Assembly (NCBI GenBank): GCA_029747585.1
Contig: JAPEVF010000802.1
Coordinates: forward strand, 1-20,382
Length of the DNA stretch: 20,382 nucleotides
Reading direction: 5' to 3'
Source: Pleurotus djamor
Taxonomy: Eukaryota; Basidiomycota; Agaricomycetes; Agaricales; Pleurotaceae
The translations under genes were made by a program, and so were the position numbers. Below, piece after piece: positions 10,693 to 18,778 of the stretch; position 1 is the stretch's first letter, and every line of letters starts with the position of its first letter. A model generated the notes under the pieces. That model was not told the DNA's origin and made no database searches. It worked only from the letters and a program-made list of their open reading frames with translations.

Positions 10693-12138
10693 TTACACGT
10701 TAATAATTGACGACGAGGGGATCTTTTGGGCGATACGAAATTTCTCGAAAGCGGCAGCAACTGTACGTAAACGGTCTAAGTCATAAGAGCGAGCAAAGGA
10801 GGTGGGTATAACGTCTTCTATACGACGCCAATAAAGTAGAAAAGCAAGCGACTTCCAGCGGCCAATTGTGGCTACAACCTCTGGGGGAACACCAGAGAGG
10901 AGAAGTTCAGTCGCACCGCCGATACGAAAGCTGTGACCCCGAACGTCCACAGGGAGAGCATGCTCGTCCCAGATGGAGAGACAGCGCTTCATGAATGTTG
11001 CCTTGACCATCGGGGTCCAGTCGCCAGAAGGTAATTGATAGGAAAAGAGGTGGGAAGAAGGGGGAGCAGAAGACGAAGTGGAAAGGTGCAATTTCATAGC
11101 AGTACAGGGACAAAGTGGGGAGTTGCCGGTAATCGTAAGTTCAGCGCCACGTTCTTTTGTGGTCTTAGTCCATGGAATTGTGAAGTGAAGGGAAGGTACA
11201 GTGGAAGAGGAGAGAGGGGAGATGCTTTGACGAAAGGAAATGGGGGAGGAACGAGAGACATGAAACGATGTATCAAAAGAGGAAGCGGATTTTACAGTGA
11301 GCTCGCCAAGGCGGCAGCAGCCCCAAAAAGCACAAAGAGCAACAGCGAAGACAGCAATATCGAAGGGGTCAGAGTGGTCCAGGGAGTGGTGAAGGGCAAG
11401 CATGTGTTCTAAGGTGACAGGGGGACGAACCGGACGACGAGAGGATGAGGGAGCCAGCTTGGACGCGCCGATCTTGGCCTGTGTGACGAGAGGGCTGTCC
11501 CCTTCCCAGGGGGCACCATTCATCAAGTGCCAGGCTCTGAGTGCGGATAGCCAGCTGGTCAGAGACGACGACGACGACGAGCCTGCACCGTCAGCAGCGA
11601 ACGCAGCTAGTAGAAACCGAGATGCCGGCATCCTGTCAGCCTCAGGGACTTTCTCCCGGTCACAGAACTGTGTGAAACGGAGTAGACCAGCCCCGTAGCT
11701 AGCCCTGGTTTCATCTTTCCATGACGCAAGAAGTGCTGTGTTCAGTTTAGAGATAGCCGAGGTTGATAATTGAGAGGTGAGAGAAGAGTGGTGCGAGAGG
11801 GAGTGAGGGGTGACCCAGCAGCGGAGACGATCAGAGGCGGCGACCAGGGGGCGAAGCTCACTCTGGTTAATTTGTAGGCTCTTCTTTGGGCGACGAGCTT
11901 TGGTGATCCGACCCAGAGACGGACGCGATAAGAGAATGGAGGAAATTGAAGGAGACGAGGCAGATGGGGAAGAGGAGAGGGGGACAGTACCAGATAGGCG
12001 CGGTAGACAAGGGGGAGGAGGATGGGATGGTGGTGGAAAGAACCTACGAGTTCCCGAACGATGTGGAGGGTCCTTGTCTCTATCGGATACCTCGGCAGGA
12101 CATACTGCCGGAGGGGGAGGGAAAAATCTTCTATACAT
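10693..12138 (-). CDS. Tyrosine recombinase of the retrotransposon
   Basis: A 481-aa uninterrupted frame from ATG 12138-12136 to TAA. The N-terminal 90 residues are Pro/Ser-rich and basic and repeat RRFFPPP twice. A core-binding (SAM-like) region follows at about residues 125-225, then the catalytic domain at 240-450. All four key residues are in place: Arg276 in CCRLGELTV, His402 and Arg405 in GHSFRIGGATELL, and the nucleophile Tyr436 in GRWKSLAFLLYWR. In DIRS-type elements this enzyme inserts the DNA copy by strand exchange in the nucleus, without the target cleavage used by DDE integrases. The ATG overlaps the RT-RNase H stop (ATGTATAG), suggesting coupled or re-initiated translation from one RNA. 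The catalytic tetrad and open frame suggest an enzyme that could still work. Confidence 0.92.
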   Translation of the reverse strand: MYRRFFPPPPAVCPAEVSDRDKDPPHRSGTRRFFPPPSHPPPPCLPRLSGTVPLSSSPSASSPSISSILLSRPSLGRITKARRPKKSLQINQSELRPLVAASDRLRCWVTPHSLSHHSSLTSQLSTSAISKLNTALLASWKDETRASYGAGLLRFTQFCDREKVPEADRMPASRFLLAAFAADGAGSSSSSSLTSWLSALRAWHLMNGAPWEGDSPLVTQAKIGASKLAPSSSRRPVRPPVTLEHMLALHHSLDHSDPFDIAVFAVALCAFWGCCRLGELTVKSASSFDTSFHVSRSSPISFRQSISPLSSSTVPSLHFTIPWTKTTKERGAELTITGNSPLCPCTAMKLHLSTSSSAPPSSHLFSYQLPSGDWTPMVKATFMKRCLSIWDEHALPVDVRGHSFRIGGATELLLSGVPPEVVATIGRWKSLAFLLYWRRIEDVIPTSFARSYDLDRLRTVAAAFEKFRIAQKIPSSSIINV

Positions 12139-14300
12139 GTGAGAGGAAGGGGGTAAGCTCCTCTGGGAGCTGAATTGCCAAGTTTAGACGTTCGTCCTGC
12201 GACCCAAGATCCCCGCGCGAGATTGGGTCAGCTGGATTGTCTTCAGACTTGACATACCTGAGTGAGAGTGTGTTGTTACAGGCGTACAGACAGGAACCAG
12301 CCCGTCGAATGGAGAGATTGACCTGGAAGTTTCGGCTGCGACCCTTGTCGAAGGCGCCGATAACTCCTTGATTGTCCGAGTTCACGATCACCTGCGAGTC
12401 TCGGATGCCCTTGACCTCCAGCAGATATACCGTCAACTCAACCGCCACGCCCTCAAGCCAGCCAATATCCCGGGACGGTCCCTTCCAGCCCGGAAGCGTT
12501 CGCCAAGCACACCACTTCCCACCAATGACCAACCCTATCCCCCAATCAGTGGAAGCATCAACGCTGATTGAGAGATCAACTAGGGAACGAGGGGACAGGG
12601 ATCGAGGTGGGGCAGGGAGACGGAGTTGCTCTTGCCACCACTTGAGATCTGTGACAAGGGAGGGAGGGGGGTAGCGGGATGTGAAGTGGTTGTCGTCAAA
12701 TGAGGAGATGAAGAGGGAGAGGGATGGGAGACGAGAACGGCCGAGAGGGAAGACAAAGGCGATGTGGCAGAGGGAACCTTGGATTTTCATTGAGTTCTCA
12801 AGCGACGCGGGGAAGGTTGAGAGGAAGGTGGAAACGCGCGCGAGAAACTTGACTCGTTTCGGCTCTGGAAGTGATACCTCCTTCCGGTCGAGATCCCAGA
12901 ATAGACCCACATATGTAAATTGGGGACCGAAATCCTGTCCCTTCTCAGGGTGCCAGGGGATGTTGAGTGGCTCAATCAGCCGCAGCGCTGAGAGGCGATC
13001 GTATGGGTAGGAAAAGGGAGGGGGGCCTGGGAGAGGCGCGCGGAGCACCACCATGTCATCACACCACTTCCGAGTGGGACCAACACCCAACTCGGACCAA
13101 ATATCCAGCGCTGCATTTGCAATCTCGCCAGAATTGCTCTCAGAGGGGCGTGCACCAAAGGGACAGCAATGTTGAATGTAGAATTCACCCTCTTGCGCCT
13201 GCATCACATACCAGCGCTTGTGAGCAGGGCAGATGGGGGTGCGACGGTGGAATTTTGCAATGTCCAGGGTCATTGCCTGAGTCCCTTTGATGGCAGAAGT
13301 CACCTGGAATAGCAGGATATGAGAATTTTCGTCTCTCAAGACCGAAATCCACCAAAGGGAAAGTAAAAGGGGAAAACCACCCAAAGGTAACACCCATCAA
13401 AGGGATTAAGCAGAGGTAACACCCATCAAAGGGATTAGGCAGAGGTAACACCCAAAGTGGGATCAGGTAGAAGTAACACCCAGAGCGGGATTGCGTAAGG
13501 TAACACCCATCAAGCGGGATCAAGCAGAGGTAACACCCAAAGTGGGATCAGGTTGAAGTAACACCCAGAGCGGGATCGCGTAAGGTAACACCCATCAAGC
13601 GGGATCAGGTAGAGGTAACACCCATCAAGCGGGATCAAGGAGAGGTAACACCCATCAAGTGGGATCCAATAGAAGTAACACCCAACAGATGGGATAGGAT
13701 ACTCACCAGGTCTGCAAGGTGTAGAGCCGTGTCAAAACGGGTAGGGAAGTCTTTACGATCGGAGTAGTCATTTGAAGCACAGTGCGCCTTGGAGCGCTTC
13801 GACAAGTTGATGCACAACCGCAGCTTTGGGTTGCCATCATCCTGAGTTTGAACATCAACCGTGAGGGGGGAAGACTGGAAAGGACCACCGAGAATCCGCT
13901 CCACCTCCGAGGAGGAGAAGGGACCTGAGAGGCGATTCGCAAGAACTTCCTCCTTGAAGTAGTCGGCAATGAAGGTATGATGCTCCGAGACGGACGAACT
14001 GTTTGGCCAGATAACGGTGCGCTCGAGAGTTGGGAAAATTCCCATTGGGAAACCACGACTGAGTTTTTGGATAAGGTTGGGGTAGCGGTCACGAACAAGG
14101 GGGAAACGAGAGAAGAAACTTTCAAAGGCGTCGACAGAGTATGGGGTCTCGATGTGGAATAAGATATGGGGTGCCGACGAGGATGACGCAGGAGGATCGG
14201 CGGGGGGAAGGAGCAATGACTCAGGGACGTTGAGTGCAGGTGAATGAGAAGGCGTGGTGACCCGCGCCGTGACAGAAGGAGCATGCGTGGACCATTCCGG
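12131..14300 (-). CDS. Reverse transcriptase-RNase H (pol) of the retrotransposon, split by one intron
   Basis: Two coding parts: about 14300-13707 and 13303-12131 (391 codons with stop). The first part carries DAFESFFSRFPLVRDRYP, RGFPMGIFP, LRLCINLSKRS and FPTRFDTALHLADL. The second continues VTSAIKGTQAMTLDIAKFHR, with the first RT aspartate, then HCCPFGARPSESNSGEI and WCDDMVVL, the YxDD equivalent. RNase H follows with VDASTDWGIG, the acidic EGVAVEL, SDNQGVIGAFDKGRSRNF and NPADPISRGDL. Parts join in phase 0 across CTG|GTGAGT...CCAG|GTGACT. The enzyme copies element RNA into DNA and removes the RNA strand. The 5' limit is approximate: the pol frame overlaps the end of gag in the +1 frame, no ATG precedes the conserved part, and Ns blur this stretch. 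Expression may need frameshifting or an upstream splice. Confidence 0.85.
13304..13706 (-). other. Spliceosomal intron inside the retrotransposon RT gene
   Basis: The donor CTG|GTGAGTATCC (exon ends 13707) and acceptor TATTCCAG|GTGACT (exon starts 13303) are near consensus. Joining them restores an uninterrupted RT frame, turning HLADL into HLADL-VTSAIKG, the spacing expected in this RT family. At 403 bp it is far longer than the 45-79 bp introns of the host genes in this window, because 318 bp of it is a tandem array. The unspliced sequence does not keep the RT frame through to the second part, so splicing appears necessary for full-length RT. Confidence 0.85.
13385..13702. repeat. 11-unit minisatellite (27-30 bp units) filling the RT intron
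   Basis: Units start at 13385, 13414, 13443, 13471, 13498, 13528, 13556, 13583, 13613, 13643 and 13673. Each opens with A(A/G)GTAACACCCA on the plus strand and has a GGGAT core. Unit lengths run 29, 29, 28, 27, 30, 28, 27, 30, 30, 30, 30. The block 13443-13527 is repeated as 13528-13612 (85 bp, about four mismatches), a higher-order duplication of three units. The array ends within five bases of the splice donor. On the transcribed strand every unit is pyrimidine-rich and contains GGGTGTTAC. Confidence 0.93.
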
Positions 14301-15574
14301 GGACCCGATNGCGCGGGGGTGCNAGGCAGAGCCAGCCTGGCCACTGGAGTTCCACTTGACACAGANGGGGGGAGCCTTGAGGGCCCGTGAGTTGGCCACC
14401 TGTGAATTGCGACTTGACTGGGGATCCATCTGCAAAATACTTTGAGTTACAGTTCCCTGCCCTGTGACCTTGGCGTGCACAGATAAGGCAGATGGGCTCC
14501 GAGGACTGCCGCATCTGCCCCACTCGAAAGGGCTGGGAGGTACGAGGGCGCGAGGAAGGACCTGGGGAGAAGGTGGACGAGGAGGAGGAGGAAGGGTGTG
14601 AGGAGCTTTTGAGGAGCTCAACCTGCGAGCGCAGAGCTGCCAGCTCTGAGCTAACACGGGTTTCCGAGTGCCTAGCCGAGAGGGATCCGAGCTTTTCTGA
14701 ATAATATGCGGGATCAAAGCGAAACGGCTGACGGGTGTAATCCTTACGAAGTTCTATGTCCAATTCCAGTATAGTGGGGAATGGCTTTCCCTCGTTCAAC
14801 TGGTNGTTTCAGCCAGCCGAAGTGCTCCCCCAACCTCTGATAGAGGTGTCTATCCGTCTTAGCCTGACCTGCCCATTCGATCATCTCATCCGCAGCCTGC
14901 GACCAGATTCCTTCTGTCAACTCCGACTCCTTCTCGAAAAGGGGGCTGTCCACATTGATGAAGAGGTTTTTGCGCTCACCCGGGCGCGAAGAATTGATCC
15001 TAACCGTTCGAACCTGATGTAACTTATCAGCAAGAACCAGCTGGCCGTGACGCGTGAAGAGGGAGAGGGAAACGTAAGATCGGTTCGCCTCGAGCTCCAG
15101 AATCTCAACGCAGTAAGGTAGGACCATAACCTGGCCCGGTGCGCAACTGACTTCGGGCACTGAGGCCGTCTTCAATCTCTTCACGCGTTCCTCATACGAG
15201 AGGTCGCTCGATCGTTTGCTGCCAAGGAGGGTGAGGAAGGAGGTGGGGCTAACGGCTTTTAGAACCGAACGCCACAAGTCCGTCGCGGGAGGGGTTTCGG
15301 GTCGAGGCGGTGGCGGAGGCGTGATGTCTCGATCTGGAATGTCTGGGATGGAGATTAAGGATTCGTTATCTGAAACATCACCATCATCCTGGGAACGGGC
15401 CCTAATCCTATCTTTGATCGTGTTTCTCGCAGAGATCATGAAATTCTCGTCAACTTTCTGCTCGGTGCTCATTGCCGCGATCACGGCCACGCGTTCGGGG
15501 TCCGTGTGAGTCTTCGACCTGGCGGGAGCGGGGTCTTCAACCTGCTGCATGGCTTGGTCAGGAATTTGAACCAT
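14221..15574 (-). CDS. Gag-like protein of the retrotransposon with CCHC zinc knuckle
   Basis: The best start is ATG 15574-15572 (MVQIPDQAMQQ). The frame is open a further 34 codons upstream, but without an ATG. The N-terminal half is mixed charged and helical; the conserved middle includes SLFTRHGQLVLADKLHQVR and AADEMIEWAGQAKTDRHLYQ. An apparent frame change coincides with the N at 14805, after which NEGKPFPTILELDIELRKDY continues in a second frame. That leads to a zinc knuckle CLICARQGHRAGNC (C-x2-C-x4-H-x4-C) and a second Cys/His cluster, HACSFCHGAGHHAFSFTC, ending at the stop 14223-14221. Ns at 14366, 14323 and 14310 again disturb the frame. Gag would package element RNA. I read the frame changes as assembly ambiguities because each lies at an N; true frameshifts cannot be ruled out. 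Confidence 0.75.
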
Positions 15575-15933
15575 TTGTGGGATTTGAACGACGAGAGGAG
15601 GAAGGGAGGACACGAAAAACTGAGAGGACCAGGCAGCAAGCTCGACGACGCGGACGATGAGGAAGCAGGTCGTGTCTTACGCGTCGCTGCTGCAGCTGAT
15701 GGGATTGCTTACGTAAGTACTCTCACAGCTGTCAAGGACTCTGTTGCCACTGCGTTGACCTTGTCCTTAGATAGGCTTTGGTTCTGCTCGCAGGCTCGCA
15801 GAGGCCTATCACGCAGCATGGGGAAGAGAAACTTGTTTTGATGTGGCCACATCAAGTAGATAGTTACAAATTCAGAGAGAATCGACGAGAATGACTGGTC
15901 CCGTCCACCAGACTTGACGGCGGCATGCAGCCG
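15575..15933. other. Upstream (5') region of the retrotransposon and junction with host DNA
   Basis: This lies between the gag start and the stop of the next host gene. It holds an 18-bp perfect palindrome TTGATGTGGCCACATCAA at 15838-15855 and a smaller ACGTA-centred palindrome TTACGTAA near 15709-15716. I found no TATA box in good position for gag and no repeat shared with 10351-10690, so the true 5' end of the element remains undetermined. Open frames on the plus strand here have no recognisable content. Confidence 0.45.
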
Positions 15934-16626
15934 CTACGCGGGTAAAATGGTGAAGCGAGCATTGTCTTTGTTGCTATTCACAAAGTCTCTGTCCTTGAGT
16001 GTCAACTACGGGGAAAGTATCGAGTTGAATATCTGAAAGATGGGTTGATAAAGAAGAGTCACATACATTGTACTTTCCATTATCACCCTCGGCAAACAAG
16101 TAAACCTCAGACCCGCCCTTTCCACCTGGAATGGTAAGGCTTTCAAGTGGGCGAGACGATCAGCCACACGATTCAAATCAATGCTATGCGAACTTACTTA
16201 TAAAGGGGATTATTCCCGGAGGTATAGCCTGTATCAATTACTTCAAATGCAGTAGCTTGCCAGTCTGCCTTGGTGCCAGTGACGATGCTAGCATCATTGA
16301 CGAGGTTGCCGGCTGCAGAGAGGTCGACGGATAAGAAGATATTGATCGGTGGGGCAACATTGTTGTCTGGTTGTCTGTGTAGTTTATGAGCCTCAACTCA
16401 TTAGGCTGGACTACCAAGAGATTGAACTATTCGAGGCAAATATATGATCAATAACTGTTTCCAAACATCAAGACCGCTGACATACCTTGGCGAAATAGCC
16501 TTGGGATGCTTGAGAATCGGTTGTGAGCTCGGCAGCTCCACCTTGCGTCGGCGCGATGCGGACAAGGAAGGTCTTGCCTTCCACAGCGAAGCAGATTTCG
16601 ACACCGTTTCGTGGTTCTTTAGCCAT
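15934..16626 (-). CDS. Unrecognised small four-exon protein (two compensating frame breaks)
   Basis: Exons 16626-16486, 16426-16198, 16125-16067 and 16005-15934, with introns of 59, 72 and 61 bp, all have good GT-AG ends and together make 501 bp (166 aa). Exon 1 reads MAKEPRNGVEICFAVEGKTF; the last exon ends DNARFTILPA. No signal peptide or membrane span is visible. Strand-like hydrophobic segments such as INIFLSVDLSAAG and GSEVYLFAEGDNGKY suggest a soluble beta-rich fold, which is inference. The exon boundary phases agree over the whole gene. Inside exon 2, however, the coding signal moves to another frame at about 16368 and returns near 16205, both next to C runs, so two opposite one-base errors or mutations are likely. 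An alternative acceptor at 16391 avoids only the first break. A TATAAAA box lies 54 bp upstream. I do not recognise the family. Confidence 0.65.
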
Positions 16627-16679
16627 GTGTGGACCTCTTCGCGAAGAATTGGCTTACATATCCGTTCAGATAGAGGGCC

Positions 16680-16686
16680 TTTTATA
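16680..16686 (-). promoter_or_regulatory. TATA box of the gene at 15934-16626
   Basis: TATAAAAGG reads on the minus strand 54-60 bp before the ATG at 16626, the same spacing as the TATA boxes of the BTB and SDR genes. It is the best TATA match in the window and argues that the downstream gene is transcribed. Confidence 0.6.
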
Positions 16687-16689
16687 TGC

Positions 16690-18778
16690 CACTGGAGGGA
16701 CCAAGTAAAACGGAACCGACTGGTTGGCTCCATTAACGAAGCTTCGACCATGCTTTGCGGAGGAAAATCTGGGGTGGAATTGGTGTCTGAAAGGAGGAGA
16801 CAAAGGAAATGCCTGTGTTTCGGACGGCGAGCTGTGGAATCTTCCGTCCAAAAATGGAAAGATAATAAGCCCTTTACCTCCTAGAACAAATGATCACTGG
16901 AAAAGAAGCATGTATTCAGCGCCAACAGTAGACAGGCAACTGGGTCTTTTCAATATGAATCAGAATACCATTGTGGGTGAACGTTATTCCTATCATTTCA
17001 CGCCGAACGAAATTTACGCCACTGGCGCTGTGTCAAAATTTTGTATTTGAGAACACGATAAATGAAGATATTCTGGTGTAACCAGTGAATAACTTACGGA
17101 TAAGTGCGCAACCACTGATCAGGTTGGGGCATACCCATGCTTCTCGGTGGTCTTGGCCTCGGAAAGCACGAGTTCCAGTGATTCCAACATTTGACTGCGG
17201 GTTGATGGCAAGTAAGTAAACGTGGTTTGAGGACGTCGAATTTCATAGTTGGGATGCGGGGCATAGAAGTGGTATTTGCGGTGACGGGTAGTCAAACTTG
17301 GAGTACGGCAAGGAAAGGGAGGTTTCTAGCGCTGAAGCTAAAGCCCAACATGCGGCCAGACTCGAAAGTGATAACCTGGGAACAAGTTCGAAGGGAGTTT
17401 AGCGAGTACAAAGGAGTTAAAACGCTTTCAGAGTTTTGGATTCCTTGCGCGCGTCTTGAATGACCATAATCTACGGCCTAAGTTTCACCAGTGAAAAAAA
17501 CTGGACTTGTTCGTGTATGTGGCGCCGGTGCTACACAACGCTCCGAACAGCTAGAAGGAGCTGGAAGCAGGGGAANGGGGGGTATATAATCATACCGCTA
17601 TGCCGAGCGTACAAATCAAGGAAGTCTTCAGGCCGACGGATATTGAAGCTTGAAGTTTCGGCACTGCTGCCCCGAACAGCTTGCTCGCATGTGGTAGTAC
17701 AGTAACCACCAATCTAGGACTAGGGAGACTCACAAGGGCACAATTACGAAAGTTCGACAATTGCGGAGCAACTAATCAAGATAGATCGGGCTTGTTATTG
17801 CGCAAAGCNTTGGGTTCGAGCAAAAGACAAGGGGTCTAGGTGGCGCAGTGCATCGGCCCGGCCGGGGGTGTCAGCGAATGACAGATTGCTCTAGTGTACG
17901 CAGCAACCGTGACCGTGCTTGATCCACAAGACCGTGACTGCAGGCTGTGCTGATAGGTGCGCCAAGAATTACCCGATCGCAAAGTCTGAGCGCAGGGATT
18001 GGGGCAGGTAGCCAGTTTGCAGGGAGAGAAACTTCGAGACGCCGTCGGAGAGAGGTAGTAGTTGAACAGGGGCTTCGTTGTTCATCCCACAATCCCATAC
18101 TAGGCTGAATCAACTTTCAAGCGATTCACTCAATCGTGAGTTTGTATGACATCAGCTCACTTCGGCATGGAGCACCCTGCTTTTGTTCCACTGAGCAGCC
18201 GTCAAAGCAATTGTATATACTAAAAAGAGCAAAATACCAAGGCGCACCTAAAGGTCATCTCTAATGATTGCAATCCAATTGCAACCAACAAAATGGCCCA
18301 CTGGTATCTTGCACGAGTCTGTCGGGTCTCTCAAGCAGTCAGCAGCTTGGTAGCCTATAGGTATGGTATAATATTTCAACACGGCATCCACGGTTATCTT
18401 AAACTGCGTAGAAGGCATGATCACTTCAGTGACTTCACTGACGAAACAACAAGAAGACCTTGAGAAGACCGATCGACGATCGGCGCTTAGTACGTAGCGC
18501 TTAACTTCAAAAGGAGTCAAACGGGGCTAGGGGTTGTAAGTTAAACCAACCAAAGAGATGCACCACAAATGTATTGGATTATCATATGAGATAGCTATGT
18601 TACGAGTTTCTATGAGTTAAGAGTGAAGCTGACTGCCTTCCGCTCCTTTCTGACAAGGCAAGCGGATGATAAGGAAAATGGGAACGGTACCACTTCAGGT
18701 TCTCCAGTGGATCTCTTCGTAGATGGCGCATTTCTTGCGATAAAGCGTGGCGAATTAGACGAAGTCCGATATGGAGGT
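16690..18778. other. Gene-poor stretch with at most remnants
   Basis: No gene can be supported. On the minus strand, 17221-17098 is open (VYLLAINPQSNVGITG...), uses varied codons and stops at a good donor ATCC|GTAAGT. It could be an exon or a relic; its VYLLA loosely recalls EVYLFA in the neighbouring gene, but that alone is no evidence of kinship. Ns at 17576 and 17809 mark uncertain sequence. B-box-like GGTTCGAG (17813-17820) and A-box-like TGGCGCAGTG (17841-17850) are in the wrong order for a tRNA. The last 240 bp hold the 3' flank of the membrane-protein gene. Confidence 0.4.
18248..18418 (-). CDS. Doubtful 56-aa open frame with three cysteines
   Basis: ATG 18418-18416 opens a frame MPSTQFKITVDAVLKYYTIP to TAG at 18250-18248. 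The composition is protein-like, with balanced hydrophobic and charged residues and three cysteines, and a mix of codons. There is no signal peptide, no known domain, no TATA box at the usual distance and no neighbouring exon that joins it. It may be chance, or an exon of a decayed gene. No function is proposed. Confidence 0.2.
   Translation of the reverse strand: MPSTQFKITVDAVLKYYTIPIGYQAADCLRDPTDSCKIPVGHFVGCNWIAIIRDDL

Larger units (their letters stand above)
10351..15855 (-). mobile_element. Tyrosine-recombinase retrotransposon, DIRS order, Ngaro-like
   Basis: Reading on the minus strand, the order is gag with a CCHC zinc knuckle, reverse transcriptase-RNase H, then tyrosine recombinase. 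This order with a recombinase instead of an integrase defines DIRS-type elements. No methyltransferase frame is seen between RNase H and recombinase, which favours the Ngaro group known from basidiomycetes over classical DIRS. No LTRs are visible. The coding core, 10693-15574, is secure. The outer limits given are guesses: the left limit is the palindromic DNA beginning at 10351 and the right limit is an 18-bp palindrome at 15838-15855. I could not find the split direct repeats expected of Ngaro by eye. The recombinase is fully open. Gag is interrupted only where Ns occur, and the RT only by a clean intron, so the copy may be fairly young. Confidence 0.88.

Noticed and set aside
11810..12142. 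Plus-strand open frames opposite the recombinase and RT
   Set aside because: Antisense shadows of well-supported retrotransposon frames; Gly/Arg-rich only because the sense strand is Pro/Ser-rich.
13185..13523. Minus-strand frame of repeated GCY-L/IPL peptides
   Set aside because: It is translation of the intronic minisatellite; the splice sites show this is not coding.
13385..13702. Possible CRISPR array (regular repeats)
   Set aside because: Units are contiguous with no unique spacers, lie inside a spliceosomal intron, and the DNA is eukaryotic; it is a minisatellite.
10351..15855. LTR retrotransposon (Ty1/Ty3 type)
   Set aside because: No DDE integrase or aspartic protease motif and no LTRs by eye; an R-H-R-Y recombinase is present instead.
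16401..16751. 116-codon open frame on the minus strand
   Set aside because: Overlaps exon 1 of the gene at 15934-16626 in another frame and reads through its intron and TATA box.
17811..17870. tRNA-like boxes (GGTTCGAG and TGGCGCAGTG)
   Set aside because: The B-like box comes before the A-like box, and no acceptor or anticodon stem forms.
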